Of a stretch of 64,000 nucleotides of DNA, positions 1 to 10,565 are shown piece after piece (the stretch's first letter is position 1; each line of letters starts with the position of its first letter). The notes below the pieces were generated by a model. It was not told the DNA's origin. It made no database searches and saw only the letters and a program-made list of their open reading frames with translations. The position numbers were made by a program, and so were the translations under genes. Location of the stretch: NCBI RefSeq assembly GCF_030272615.1, contig NC_081409.1, positions 617,279,755 through 617,343,754 of the forward strand, read 5' to 3'. This DNA is from Cryptomeria japonica (taxonomy: Eukaryota; Streptophyta; Pinopsida; Cupressales; Cupressaceae).

Positions 1-1231
1 TGCTAGATGTGACCCGGTTAAGGGATTTCCCTCAGATCTGTTAGGATCTTCACTTTGTTAGAAGTGACCTTGTTAAAGGATTTCAAACACTCAATCAGAA
101 TGTCACCTTGCTAGAGGATTTACATATAAGACTATTAAGTCCACTCGGTCAAGAGATTTTTTGTCACTTTCACAAAATAACAGTAATAAAAATCTATCTG
201 CAACTTCACATCTAAAATGCTAAAGCAGATTCTTATTTGTTCAATACAATCTAGACATAGAACTAATCTTGTCTATCTGTTGGGCTTCTATACTCTGTTA
301 TTCTAACAGGTCTTCAAGCTTCTGTGCTCGGTAATCACTATGTAGCATCCCTGTGCATACACTTGCCCGCATACATTGTTTATCAACAGTTTCCTATTTA
401 TAAACAATTAGGTAACCGCTAAATCTCCTTGATCACATTTCCCATGATCAATCATAGCCATCAGATCTTCAATCTTGTCCAGGTTCAATGCATCTTTCGA
501 TCTGAAAACGTTTTACCCCACCTTGGAACTTACATAATAGTCTTGGAACTTGTGCCAGGGTATTGCGGTTCAATCTGAGCTGTAGATCTTCATGCCGACT
601 TTCCATTGCCTTAGATTCGTTAACAAACTTCTTCCACGGCTTACCAATCATTGATCCGCTCTAGCTCATTAGCTTCTTTCATTAAATACCGCATGCAAAC
701 ATTTGATGCTTTTTGTTATAGCTCGTTACAACTCGGTAACAACTCGGTGAATACTAAACTTCACTTGGTAGACATTCCGCCTTCATTAACTGATAGCGAT
801 AACCTTAGGGTTTACCAACTAGGTTCCTTAGGGTTTACCGACTAGGTTCTTTGGTTGACAACATAGTATAGTATTAACCTTTACATTTTACAACATATGT
901 ATGATGTTAAAACAATCTAAAACATCATGATCTCATCATTGTCTGACTCAGTAGTACTTGCCCATTGAATACCTTATTCATCCCTTTATTCATCATATTC
1001 TTTCCTGTGTCTTTTACCAACTTCTTTATTATCTTCATTTCATACTTCTCAAGATATGGCAACATCATACAAAATTAGAAAATCAATTTCTTGACATCAA
1101 TGATAAAATACTAATATCAAGATAGTAAAACATCTTTATCAGTTATGTCCATAATCATCAACAACCTTCTCAATATCCTTAAGAAATGCCAACAATCTTT
1201 CATTGTCTGTTATAATGCAATATTGCCAACA
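1..1231 (-). mobile_element. Ty1/copia LTR, cut by the window edge
   Basis: This stretch matches the two LTRs of the copia element at 47744-55451 over their whole length from about 300 bp inside (compare 48045 onward and 54250 onward). It ends with the same terminal TGCCAACA at 1224-1231. The element reads on the minus strand, so this is the start of its 5' LTR or a solo LTR; the window edge prevents a decision. Immediately after 1231 the sequence becomes the chromovirus LTR (GTTTCATCT, equivalent to 10753 onward), so the copy sits inside that older LTR. The expected 5-bp target duplication would be GTTTC, with its partner outside the window. It shares a roughly 23-bp internal duplication (near 803-845) with the right LTR at 55030-55085 but not with the left LTR at 48835-48860. 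Confidence 0.85.
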
Positions 1232-1260
1232 GTTTCATCTGTCCAATCCGGGATAGGCAT

Positions 1261-1385
1261 CTACCCATACAGGGTAGACATCTATCCAATTGGGATAGGA
1301 GGTGCTCTGGCCAGAGAATTAGACTCATTGGGACCATTCGGGTCCTAAGTCACTCACTAAGTACTACACTCTTCTAATAGGAGTG
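1261..1385. repeat. Short hairpin array in LTR (left copy)
   Basis: A row of short inverted repeats: CTACCC/GGGTAG at 1261-1277, CTATCC/GGATAG at 1282-1298, CTCTGGCCAGAG near 1305-1316, a larger stem around GGACC/GGTCC at 1323-1350, and CACTC/GAGTG at about 1368-1385. It is the counterpart of the fuller array at 10672-10906. The first stem here has a sixth pair that the right copy lacks. Confidence 0.6.
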
Positions 1386-2039
1386 CACTGAGGTCGCCGT
1401 CCTTAGGAGAAATCAAAATAACATAATACAAGCTTGAATTCCGCCTCAGAATTTGGCTTAAAGCCTCGGGAAGTCAAGCGAATCCATACAGGATTCCTTC
1501 CGAGTATGCATTGAATTACTTTTTTCTTTTTTTTATTATACTTATCTTTCAAATTAGGATTCTACTCAATCCTTCTTCTTACCAAACCTAGACCCCACCC
1601 ACGAACACGTGAGTACTAGGGACAACTCTGTCCCAAGACTACCTACATACCCGTTTTGGCACGGGATCAAGGCGTAAAGTATGTAGTTCTATTTTCTACT
1701 CTATGGTTTGATGTAAACTGATTAGTGGGTACGCAACCCTTTGTAGGGTCAATGTCCCAGACAGTTTCTCTGCGGTTGCTACCCATGGTGGTAGCACTTA
1801 AGCAAAGGCTCAAGGTGGCCTATTGCTTGTGGCCTAAACAACTAGATCCTAATACTTATCATAAGTGTCACCCTTGACCCAATTGTCAATCATCAACAAC
1901 TCTTCAAGATTAAATCAATTTCATAAAAGCATTTCACTTAATCAACCCTAAAGGGGGTTTACTATGGTTTAACTCAACGGATGTAAAAATCATTTAAGGA
2001 TTATCTTATTAGATTATCAATCAAAAGGGGATTACCCGC

Positions 2040-3032
2040 GGGTGAACTCACAATACTGGTTCCCACTTTTTGACCAACTTTGACACTTATATGAATATTT
2101 TGAAAAAAACCTTCACTTTCCGACACCTATAACTTTTAAACCGTTAAGAACTTGAAGATGATATAAACTAGTGATTTTTAACATCTTGTTTGTAGATTCT
2201 AAATTTTTTTTTTCAAATTTGTATGAATAAAATTTTATTGATTCTTCCATCTCCCTCAAAAAGAAGTTTCTTACAGCAAACAACATTTTTTAAGAGTGAT
2301 GTGTATCTCGAAACGCATAATTTTTTTTTTATAAATGATAAAAACTTAATTCTTTTGAATTTTGGTTTGTAACATCAATACCCAAGGCATGCAGTTGGTT
2401 TGATAGTGATATGTTGAATATTTTTCATTTTATTAAGTTTTGAAGTTAGACTAATTATAATTTAGATATTGGTATACGTTTGAACACATAACTTGTTCTA
2501 TATATATCAAAATTCAATTTTCTTTTTATTGTTAGAAAGAAAACATCAATACCTAGTGCATAGATATTTTTCAGAATTTTTTTGAATTAGTTTACTATTT
2601 TTCCCAGTGCATTGAACAAAGAAGTTCACGTTTGGTGAAAAACCTACATTCATAAGAAATAAAATAAAAATGTATTAATGAAATTAAATATACTAATTGT
2701 TATACTATTTGGAAATCTTATAATAAGGACTAAATACTTTTTTTTAAAAAACTTTTAAATGAATTAATTTGACTCCCCAAAAGCTAATGTAAAATTGTTT
2801 TTTTATCAGCATTTGATAGATGCAAAGGAGACTCCATTGCAAGCATGATTTAGAAGTAGAGAGGTTCTATCCAAGAAATTTTGATCTAAGAGCCTTTGAT
2901 TTAACTCTCTTCAATTAATTACTTAAAATGGGACCTCTTAAAGCTTAAATCATTATAATTTTTTAAAAATGTATGATTTCAGCAAAAATCAGGACATACC
3001 AAAAAGTGGGAACCAGCTTTGTGAGTTCACCC
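2040..3032. mobile_element. 993-bp terminal-inverted-repeat element (MITE-like)
   Basis: Starts GGGTGAACTCACAA and ends with its complement TTGTGAGTTCACCC. The inverted repeats run about 33 bp, through the block CTGGTTCCCACTTTTTG. CCGC flanks both sides (2036-2039 and 3033-3036). The right chromovirus LTR has the uninterrupted site (near 11558-11572) and differs from the predicted empty site by one base. The interior is AT-rich with no coding sequence, so this is a non-autonomous DNA transposon. A 3-4 bp duplication and GGG ends do not clearly match hAT, Mutator or Tc1/mariner, so I leave the superfamily open. Confidence 0.85.
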
Positions 3033-3924
3033 CCGCCCCTTGGATTTTAACTTCCAAGTGTCCCTTATTACTCCCCGATGATTTATAGGGACGATGCCAC
3101 ATACGTCATTGATGCAGCTTTATTAGGTGTTAAGTGCAGTAGTTCAACACGACAACATTACCCGTAAGCATGACCCAGAGGCACTGTATATATCGAACGC
3201 TGCTAAGTTTTGGTTTTTCGACTTCCTTTATTTAGTTTTCTAATTAAGAAGCTATGAAAAACATCATGCTTGAAAACAATTATGAATTGAACGTACATAA
3301 TTAGACATTGCAAAGTTTAATTAATTGAAATAACTACCTCGATGGCATTCATGTACCACTTGATAAAAATACCATCTCCCTACAACTAAACTATTTAATA
3401 TTTCAAACTTGAAATCTAACTTACACAATAATGACAATTACGAAACTCGCATATTGATAAAAAACGTGTAACTTGCATGGAGATGATGAAGACGTCAATA
3501 AATGCAATTAATGTATAAGTAATTTGCATGATGCAAGAATAGTGTAACTTACATGCAAGATTAAGCAATGGTTTATTCCTACCATGGGAATAATTAATTA
3601 TAGAGTCATAGGTTCCAAAAATAGCAATTAGTTTAGACATTTGACAATTTGGTTCAATCATGAATTAATTATTTTTGATGAATCCAAAATGTCAACTAAT
3701 GAATCTTAAATAGATTGAAAGATCTAATTATAATATTTGATATATTTAATTTACAATTATAAAATTTACTAAAGATAAATTAATTGTAAATTTACTAAAG
3801 ATAGTTTAATTATGAATTTACCTAAGTTTGATTTTATTTAAACTAAGTAAATAATAAAAAAAAAGAAATTAACAAATTCATTTGCCAATAATTAAATTTA
3901 TGTCATGGCTTTAATAGTTAAGTG

Positions 3925-4095
3925 GGAGTGGGGCCCACGGGTCCCATCATCACTACGGACCTGAGGGTACAGGCCCGCAGTGATGAGGGGACCGCAGTGG
4001 TCCCCTCCACTACCCTGCGGCCACTGCCGTAACATTGAGTGCAAGTTAGTGGATGGTACCACTCCCCTGTGGTGGTAACAACCTCGCCCCTACAT
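3925..4095. repeat. GC-rich inverted-repeat block in LTR
   Basis: A GC-rich island in otherwise AT-rich LTR sequence, with several short inverted repeats such as GGGGACC/GGTCCCC (3988-4006) and GGGCCC-centred pairs. The right LTR copy is at 12453-12620, where CpG positions differ between the copies. Possibly a promoter or leader structure of the LTR; the function is not shown. Confidence 0.45.
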
Positions 4096-5737
4096 CGGCC
4101 CATTATTCCATGCACGGGATGAAGTTTAATCTACGGATTTCTTCGTACTATTTTGCATATATTTTGTTTTGTATAAATTTTAATGGTAATATATATAGTT
4201 TTTCATTCCAGTTTGTTTAATAGCATAGGAGAGAAATATATAAAAAGATATATGTATAAGAGAAATGTTAATGTAAAAATGAGAATAAGAATTTAATCAC
4301 AGAAATAACATAGAGAAATTAATTTGTTTCAGCAATGTACAGATAACTAAATTATTCCAGAGATAGGTAGATGCTTGAATTTGATTTCACAGTGATCACA
4401 TCAATTTTGCCCTTCTGTTGAGATAACAAAGCTTTCTTTGAGAGATTTCTAGGAACTAATATTCACAAAGAGATATTTATACTTTATTTTCACAGAGAAT
4501 AATGAATACAGTGAAATTTATACTTTATTTCCAAATGTTTTCTTTTTCATGGAGAAGTAAAACTGCTCTTAGAGGAGAATGAATTAATTAACGAATTAAG
4601 ATTTATGATCAAATCTACATTCAAAGAGAGAGAAATGGGTTTTTACTCACAGGAAAAATATTTAAATAACTTCATATGCAGATGATCAAACTTGTATTCA
4701 CATAGAGGTGAGATTTTTCACACGGAAGTAAGATTTAATGTAAGAATTAAGATTTACATTCAAATTCCCATCCCAGGAGCGAGAGTAATGAATTTAAGAG
4801 AAGAATAATAAGGAACAAGATTCATATACAAGTGATTATCATTTAATCACACAGAGAAGAGTTTATTCTCAGAAAAAGTAATTAAATAAGGGAAATATGA
4901 TTTTTGCACAGATCTAGAAAATCTCTTTTTTTTTTTTGGAAAAGCAAAAGCAAGATCTAATATATATATTTTTTTCTAAAGAAAATTAAATAAATAATAA
5001 AGCTATCTTTTACATGCATAATATGAAAAGTACTTTTATCAATATTTATCCCTAAATAAAGAAAGATTTACAATCTATTTTTTTTTTTTAATAAAGGAAG
5101 ATCTAGAAGCTATATTTTCTTTGATAATACAAATTTCTCATATGTAAATGAGAGATGACAAAAGAAGAGATTCTGGCTTATCAAAGCTCGATGTTGAATC
5201 CTCTCCAATCTTCTAGCTATCCTTCTTAGATCCTTCCTTGCAACTTGAGAGAAATCTTCAAGAACAACTTAACAATCCTACAACGAAATGTGACTACCAA
5301 GGAAGATCCTACTACTAACAACAAGGAAATTTGGGAAATTTTCTTCAAAGCATAATCAACTCCCTCTTTTGAAAACTGGCATACAATATATAGGAAGAAT
5401 CCCTTAATTCCACTATCTAGAGAAATTAATTAAGAATGAGATTCTTTTCCAATATTGGACCCATGCAAAATTGATTAATATCCTAGTGGGGGAGTTACAT
5501 GCAAGGTATTGAAGATTCCTTTAGAAGCTTCTAATTCCTCCTACAACATGTGCCATAATTGGGGATGGGAAAAATAAAAATAAAAATAAATAATGCCTTT
5601 TGAATTATATTCTCCAAGTGTGTATGTGGGTCCATTATTTATTCTTTTATAATATTCATTCAATTATTTTCAATAGCTCAACCCAAAATATAATATAATT
5701 GTATCAAATCGAAAAGTGATAAAGGAGGGTTGTGACA

Positions 5738-5747
5738 TCCTCCCCCC
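5738..5747 (-). other. Polypurine tract of the chromovirus
   Basis: TCCTCCCCCC on the plus strand is a purine tract on the element's strand, directly against the LTR end GTGACA at 5737. This is where plus-strand DNA priming would start. Confidence 0.75.
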
Positions 5748-5829
5748 GTTAATTTGTGCATCGTCCTGATGCACTTATTGAATGTATCCAAAAGAGTCTA
5801 TAGTTCATGATTAGTTTAAAACAAAAAAG

Positions 5830-6082
5830 GAAACAACTATTGCATTTCCCTAGTATCTTCCCACGTGGCATTCTTTTCATCATACTGATTCCATTGTACT
5901 TTGCATTGATCAACCTCTCTGTTGCGCAATTGGCACTAGCGCCTCTCCAAGATTTTGAATGGCTCTATCATTATTCCTCCCATTTCCTGGACCTATAAAG
6001 CATCCCAATTCAAAATATGTCTCTCATCAGGTACATACTTTTTAAGAAGAGATACATGGAAGACATCATGGATTCGACTCAA
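5830..6082 (-). pseudogene. Chromodomain-like C-terminal tail of integrase
   Basis: Reading on from the integrase end on the minus strand gives a decayed region with the words EPFKILERR, LRNREVDQCKVQW and EKNATWED in that order. This is the pattern of the chromodomain at the end of plant chromovirus integrases (arginine-rich LRNR, then VQW, then ATWE). Chromodomains steer integration into marked chromatin. Stops at two or more points break the frame. The identification is by eye from family knowledge; a profile search against chromodomain models would settle it. Confidence 0.65.
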
Positions 6083-7195
6083 CTAGGGAGGTAAGGCCAA
6101 CCGGTATGCAACTAGATTAATCCTTTCTAATATTTCAAAATGTCCAACATAACGAGGTGCAAGCTTGGTCTTTTTCCCAAACCTTATGGAACTCTTGTGT
6201 GGCCTAACCCTTAGGAAGACTTTCTCTCCCACCTCAAACTCCCTTGGTGTCTTGTTCTTGTCTGCATAACTTTTCTGCCTATTTGAGGCTTCCTTCAATA
6301 TTTGCCTAATTTCCTTAGTTTTCCTTTCCATCTCCTTCAACATATCTAGTCCAACAATTACTCTATCTTCAAGACTATCCCAACTCAAAGGTGTTCGACA
6401 TGGTCTACCATACAATGCTTCGAAAGGTGCCATTCCCAAAGATGTTTGATATGTATTTTTGTAAGCAAACTCTACCAGAGGTAGGTAATCTTCCCATTTC
6501 TTCTGTTAGTCCATGCAGTACATGTGAAGTAGGTCTTCCAAAATCTGATTTGTCCTCTTTGTTTGACCGTCAGTTTCAGAATGGTATGCAATGCTAAAAT
6601 TTAGTTGAGTTCACAGAGCTGATTGAAGAGTTGTCCAAAACCTTGAAGTGAATCTAGCATCTCTATTTGATATGATTTTCTTTGGCATTCCATGCAACCT
6701 AAATATTTCCTTAACAAAGCGCCTTGCCAAGGTAGGTGCATCATCCGTTAGATTCCCTGGTATAAAGTGTGCCAGCTTAGTGAGTATGTCAATTACCACC
6801 ATTATTGTATCATGCCTAGAAGGTGACATGGGCAACCCTTGCACAAAATCCATGCTAATAACTTGCCACTTGTGTTGAGGTACATCGTGTAACTGTAATA
6901 ATCCAGTTGGATGTCTATGCTCTGCCTTTACCCTTTGACACCCCAAACATTTAGCCACATACTTGACTATGTCATTCTTCATCCCTTGCCAAAAGTATAA
7001 CTTCTTTAGATCTGCATAAAGTTTGTTAACTCCCGGGTGCCCTGAATAAGGGGCATTATGAGCCTCCAACAAGACTACTTCCCTTAAGTCTCCTGAATTA
7101 GGAATATAGATTCTATTATTGTATCTGAGCAACCCATCTTCATCTAATGTATACCCTTCAACCTTAGGATCGGTTGGATCGTATTCTAAAGTCAA
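6083..7195 (-). pseudogene. Chromovirus integrase, broken
   Basis: Integrase joins element DNA to the host chromosome. The zinc-binding part is visible as HNAPYSGHPG followed by CLGCQ (near 7050-6930). The catalytic core shows the first aspartate in SMDFVQGLP and the second in SNRDARF. Where the catalytic glutamate is expected in the DGQTxRTNQ motif, lysine is present (about 6555), so the DDE triad is lost. In-frame stops occur near 6608 and 6508. The C-terminal part, 6083-6439, has the region corresponding to the GPY/F module, but it reads RYVGHFEI. It is in the same frame as the RNase H part, and so a domain of one former polyprotein. Confidence 0.88.
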
Positions 7196-7207
7196 TTTGA
7201 CTTGTTC

Positions 7208-8122
7208 CTACCATGGGTCATGTCCCTGCTCATCCATTACTTGCCTTTTGAAAGAATTTTTGAATGTTGCTATAGTCATCAAGTGTCTCCTCCTACTTAA
7301 AGCATCTGCCACCCTATTTTCCTTCCCCTTAATATATTCAATTTCAAAATCATATTCACTTAGAAACTCTAACCACCTTCTTTGTCTAGCATTTAAGTGG
7401 GGTTGGGTAAAGATGTACTTTAGTCCTTGGTTGTTTGACTTTAACTCAAAGGGCTTCCCTAGTAAGAAGTGTCTCCATTTCTGTAGGGCATGCACAATCG
7501 CTGCTAACTCTAAGTCATGGGGTGCATAATTAACTTCATGAGTCTTCAGCTTCCTAGATTCGTAAGCGACTACCCCTTCATCTTGAACAAGTACACCTCC
7601 TAAACCTTCGATAGAAGCGTCAGTTACAACTGTGAAGTGTCCATTCGGATCTGGTACTTTTAGAATGGGTGTTGAAGTTAGTTTCCCCTTCAAAATTTGA
7701 AATGCCTTATCACTTTGTTCTGTCCACACAAACCTTTTACCCTTCCTCTGTAATGAGGTGATGGGGTTTGCTATCTTAGAGAATCCTTCCACAAGCCTCC
7801 TATAGTACCCTGCTATCCCCATAAAGCTTCTTACCTCTAAAACATTTTTAGGGATCAACCATTCTACTATTGCCTTTATCTTATCTGAATCAACTACTAT
7901 TCCTTTCTTTGATATTATATGCCCAAGGTAGTGAATCTTTTCCTCGAAGAAGGCACATTTTGACAGTTTCCCATATAACTTATGTTCCCTCAACCTTTGC
8001 AAAACAATTTGTAGGTGCACTAAATGTTCCTCCTCATTCCTAGAGTAAATCAATATGTCATCCAGAAATATCAAAACAAATTTGTCCAAGTAGTCATGGA
8101 GTACACTATTCATTAGGTTCAT
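7208..8122 (-). pseudogene. Chromovirus reverse transcriptase (C-terminal part) and RNase H
   Basis: An open stretch of about 304 residues. It opens with the reverse transcriptase palm, whose active-site motif is FLDDILIYS, then the connection ([15 protein letters not shown]), then the gypsy RNase H beginning near [12 protein letters not shown]. The RNase H catalytic aspartate is present in VVTDASIEG. It ends just before the integrase, in the same frame. Relative to the upstream gag-protease frame it is shifted; the break lies in 8123-8390 within the reverse transcriptase, so the fingers domain is damaged. Confidence 0.9.
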
Positions 8123-8370
8123 AAATGCAGCTGGGGCATTGGTTACACCAAAAGGAACTACTGTGAATTCATAATACCCATATCTAGTCCTGAAAGCTAT
8201 CTTTGGAATGTCCTCCTCCTTAATTCTGAGTTGATGATATCCTGATCAGAGGTCTATCTTCGAGAAAATTGCTGCTCCTTTCATTTGATCAAAAAGATCC
8301 TCTATTTGAGGTAAGGGATACCCATTCTTTATTGTGACCTTGTTCAACATCCTATAGTCGATGCATAGCC

Positions 8371-8721
8371 TTAAGGTTCAATCCTTCTCTTAATGAATAA
8401 GACTGGTGCTCCCCATGGTGATACACTTGGCCTTATTAATCCCTTAGCTAAGAGTTCCTCTAATTGCATTTTGAGTTCTTGTAATTCAGTTGTGTTCATT
8501 TGGTAAGGTGCCCTTGATACTGGTTTAGCTCCCGGTAGTAAGTCGATAGAAAAGTCAAACTTCCTTTTAGGGGGTAAGCCAGGTAAATCTTCTGGAAATA
8601 CATCCTTGAATTCTCGTAAGAAAGGGGTATTTTCAAAGGTTGGGGTATTTTCCTCTTTTCCTTCATCAATTTCAACCATATAGATTAGGCCTCCTCTTCT
8701 TCTTTCCTTCTTTAATTGCAT
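8371..8721 (-). pseudogene. Chromovirus reverse transcriptase N-terminal region
   Basis: Contains the typical gypsy linker FKDVFPEDLPGLPP, then SIDLLPGAKPVSRAPY and the start of the polymerase, LLAKGLIRPSVSPWGAPV. The frame breaks directly after VLFIK, where a lysine-rich KKDG motif is normal, and the next 250 bases contain several stops. It continues the gag-protease frame. Confidence 0.87.
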
Positions 8722-8793
8722 GGCTGATATGGTTTCTATATTAATGGGGCTAAACTTTCCTTGGATTTTGACCCTTTCCCCCCCATCATCTAA

Positions 8794-9120
8794 TCATTCA
8801 ACAACTTTGTTAAAGAAATCTACATTAGCTTGATGATCTGTTAACCAACTTATTCCAATAATTACATCATATAATCCTAGGGGTGCCACATAGAGATCTA
8901 CCCTTGTTTCAAACTTAGGAAATTGTACCCTTGCCTTCGGCAAACACTTAGTTACTTCCCTAGTTGCCTTATCCCCATATTGAATCATCCATGATGACTC
9001 CATTTGATTAACTTTTAATGCATATTTGCTTACTAATTCAAGTGAGATGAAACATTCAGATGACCCAGTGTCAATTAGAATTGAAATTGGTTGTTCAAAT
9101 AGTGTACCTGTAGTTTCCAC
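8794..9120 (-). pseudogene. Chromovirus aspartic protease
   Basis: A retropepsin-like protease that would cut the Gag-Pol polyprotein. The active-site triplet is intact in ILIDTGSSECFIS, and the second conserved strand reads LYDVIIGISWL. It is separated from the nucleocapsid by an in-frame TAG near 9130 and from the reverse transcriptase by a TGA near 8790. All three segments share one frame, so they once formed one polyprotein. Confidence 0.88.
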
Positions 9121-9129
9121 GGGAACATT

Positions 9130-9666
9130 CTAGAATCTTGCTCTTCGGTTCCTAACTGCTGCATGAATCCTTTGTTGGGGCCCTTGTTGTGGTTGATTGT
9201 CCCTAATCTGACCTTGCATCCTGGGACATTTTCTAGCAAAATGGTTTCCTCCACACATAAAGCATCCACCTGGAGGACCCCTCCTGCCTTGATTCCTAGG
9301 GGGATCATTCCTTGTTTCATTAGCCCTGGGTGGATAAGTTATCCTATTCTGTTGGTAATTCCTATTATAGTTGCCTCTGTTATTATTGCCCCTGTTATTA
9401 TTATTATTTCCATTCCTCTGATATTGATTAGGGGATGGCCTTCTTTCAAAAGAATTATTCCTTTGGCCCTTGTTGAAGTTAGTGTTCCCCTTGAATTCCT
9501 GCTTCCTTTTAAAAGAGTGGTTCCCATTATAGTTCTGCCCTGCTAGGGTTTGAATCTTCCTCTCTTGCCTTAGGGACTTTTCAAGTACTTCGTTCATGTT
9601 TTTGGGTCCATGCATGTCAACCTCTACCCCTATGTTGGTATTTAGTCTCAAAATGAACTTCCTCAC
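9130..9666 (-). pseudogene. Chromovirus Gag C-terminal part with zinc knuckle
   Basis: A 178-residue open segment in frame with the Gag N-terminal part, separated from it by one TAG near 9682. It is rich in Asn, Gly and Arg (RNA-binding composition) and has one zinc knuckle, CFMCGGNHFARKC, with spacing C-x2-C-x3-H-x4-C. That is one residue shorter between the second Cys and His than the standard CCHC box. Confidence 0.85.
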
Positions 9667-9684
9667 TTGGCCTTCTTCATCTTT

Positions 9685-10416
9685 CTAGTACATAGGCACA
9701 TACTTAAGCAATTTGGCAAACTTATCCCAATATTGTTGGACTAATAGGGGCCCTTGACGTAGGTTATGGAATTCTGTCACCTTCTCATCAAAGAACAATT
9801 GAGGGAGCCACCTTTTTTGGAAGTGGTGAACAAATTGATCCCATGTGATCGTATCCCTGCTATACCCATTTTGCTCCTTGGTGTTGGTCCACCAACTAGC
9901 CGCCTCCCCTGTGAGTTGATAGGAAACCCATAAGGCCTTGGTTGTTTCGCTAAAATCTCTTAGTTCAAAATACTTTTCCATTTCATTTAACCAATTTTCA
10001 GCTCCTTCACCAATTTGCCTCCCATCGAACTTAGGAGGGGTGATTTTTTTCAAATCCTTGGAGAGTTCCAATATGTTATTTTCTTTTCTATTATCCATCA
10101 TATTCCCTTGATTGCTACCAGGGTTTCCATTTTCAATTCCACTTCGATTTTCAATGTCATTCTGCCTTGCCCTAAGGTCCTGCATTGATTGTTCCAAGAA
10201 GTTGATTTTATCCCTTTGTTCGGTTAGAAGGTTGATTATAGCCTCGACCCCATCTTCGTTATTCCCTTGGTTATGTTGATTTCCTTCATGGTCTTCCTCA
10301 TGGTTTTCTTCATGGTTTTCTTCATGATTTTCCTCATGGTTAGCTTCCCTTTGTCTCCTAGGGGTAGTACGTCTTCCATTACCCCTTCCTATTCCTCTTC
10401 CTCTTCTTCTAGCCAT
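9685..10416 (-). pseudogene. Chromovirus Gag N-terminal part
   Basis: A capsid-forming protein, 243 residues to the first stop. The chosen start is the first Met, giving MARRRGRGIGRGN, about 140 bases after the primer site. The N-terminus is arginine-rich, followed by an acidic five-residue repeat (NHEEN, four to five copies, about residues 27-45). A retrotransposon-Gag domain follows, recognisable from ITPPKFDGRQ, AENWLNEMEKYFEL, AASWWTN and WDQFVHHFQKRWLP. It ends at a TAG that would otherwise continue into the zinc-knuckle part. Confidence 0.88.
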
Positions 10417-10551
10417 TCTAGGGTTTTACCTGAAAATTAAATTATTTAGTTAGCTCTAGATTTAAGATTTTATAATGTAATCTCTACCATTGCAAAATAT
10501 TCCCTATGTTGTGTAAATTGAAGTGAGCACAAGGCCTAGATTTGAACCTTT

Positions 10552-10563
10552 TCTTTGATACCA
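10552..10563 (-). other. Primer-binding site, chromovirus
   Basis: The plus strand reads TCTTTGATACCA, so the element strand reads TGGTATCAAAGA. This matches the 3' end of initiator tRNA-Met in its first eight bases. It lies two bases from the LTR start at 10566. Confidence 0.75.
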
Positions 10564-10565
10564 CA

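Larger units (their letters stand above)
1232..5737 (-). repeat. Chromovirus left (3') LTR, partial, with TIR insertion
   Basis: Aligns by eye along its length with 10753-13008 plus 21005-22259. It lacks the first 187 bp, cut off by the copia LTR insertion, and carries one extra block, 2040-3032. At 4480-4500 it shows the uninterrupted form of the site where the 8-kb element entered the right LTR. In 1381-1524 against 10902-11044 I counted six substitutions, all transitions, four of them at CpG. Small reading frames at 3416-3661 and 3918-4115 recur in the right LTR only because the LTR is duplicated; I do not consider them genes. Confidence 0.88.

Noticed and set aside
3416-4115. Two small open frames (81 and 65 codons) conserved at 11942-12643
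   Set aside because: They recur only because the LTR is duplicated; no domain, and opposite-strand noise is equally open.
7119-7529. 136-codon plus-strand frame, and similar ones at 9163-9546, 18613-19074, 31492-31869 and 52869-53165
   Set aside because: Antisense shadows of the minus-strand retroelement proteins.
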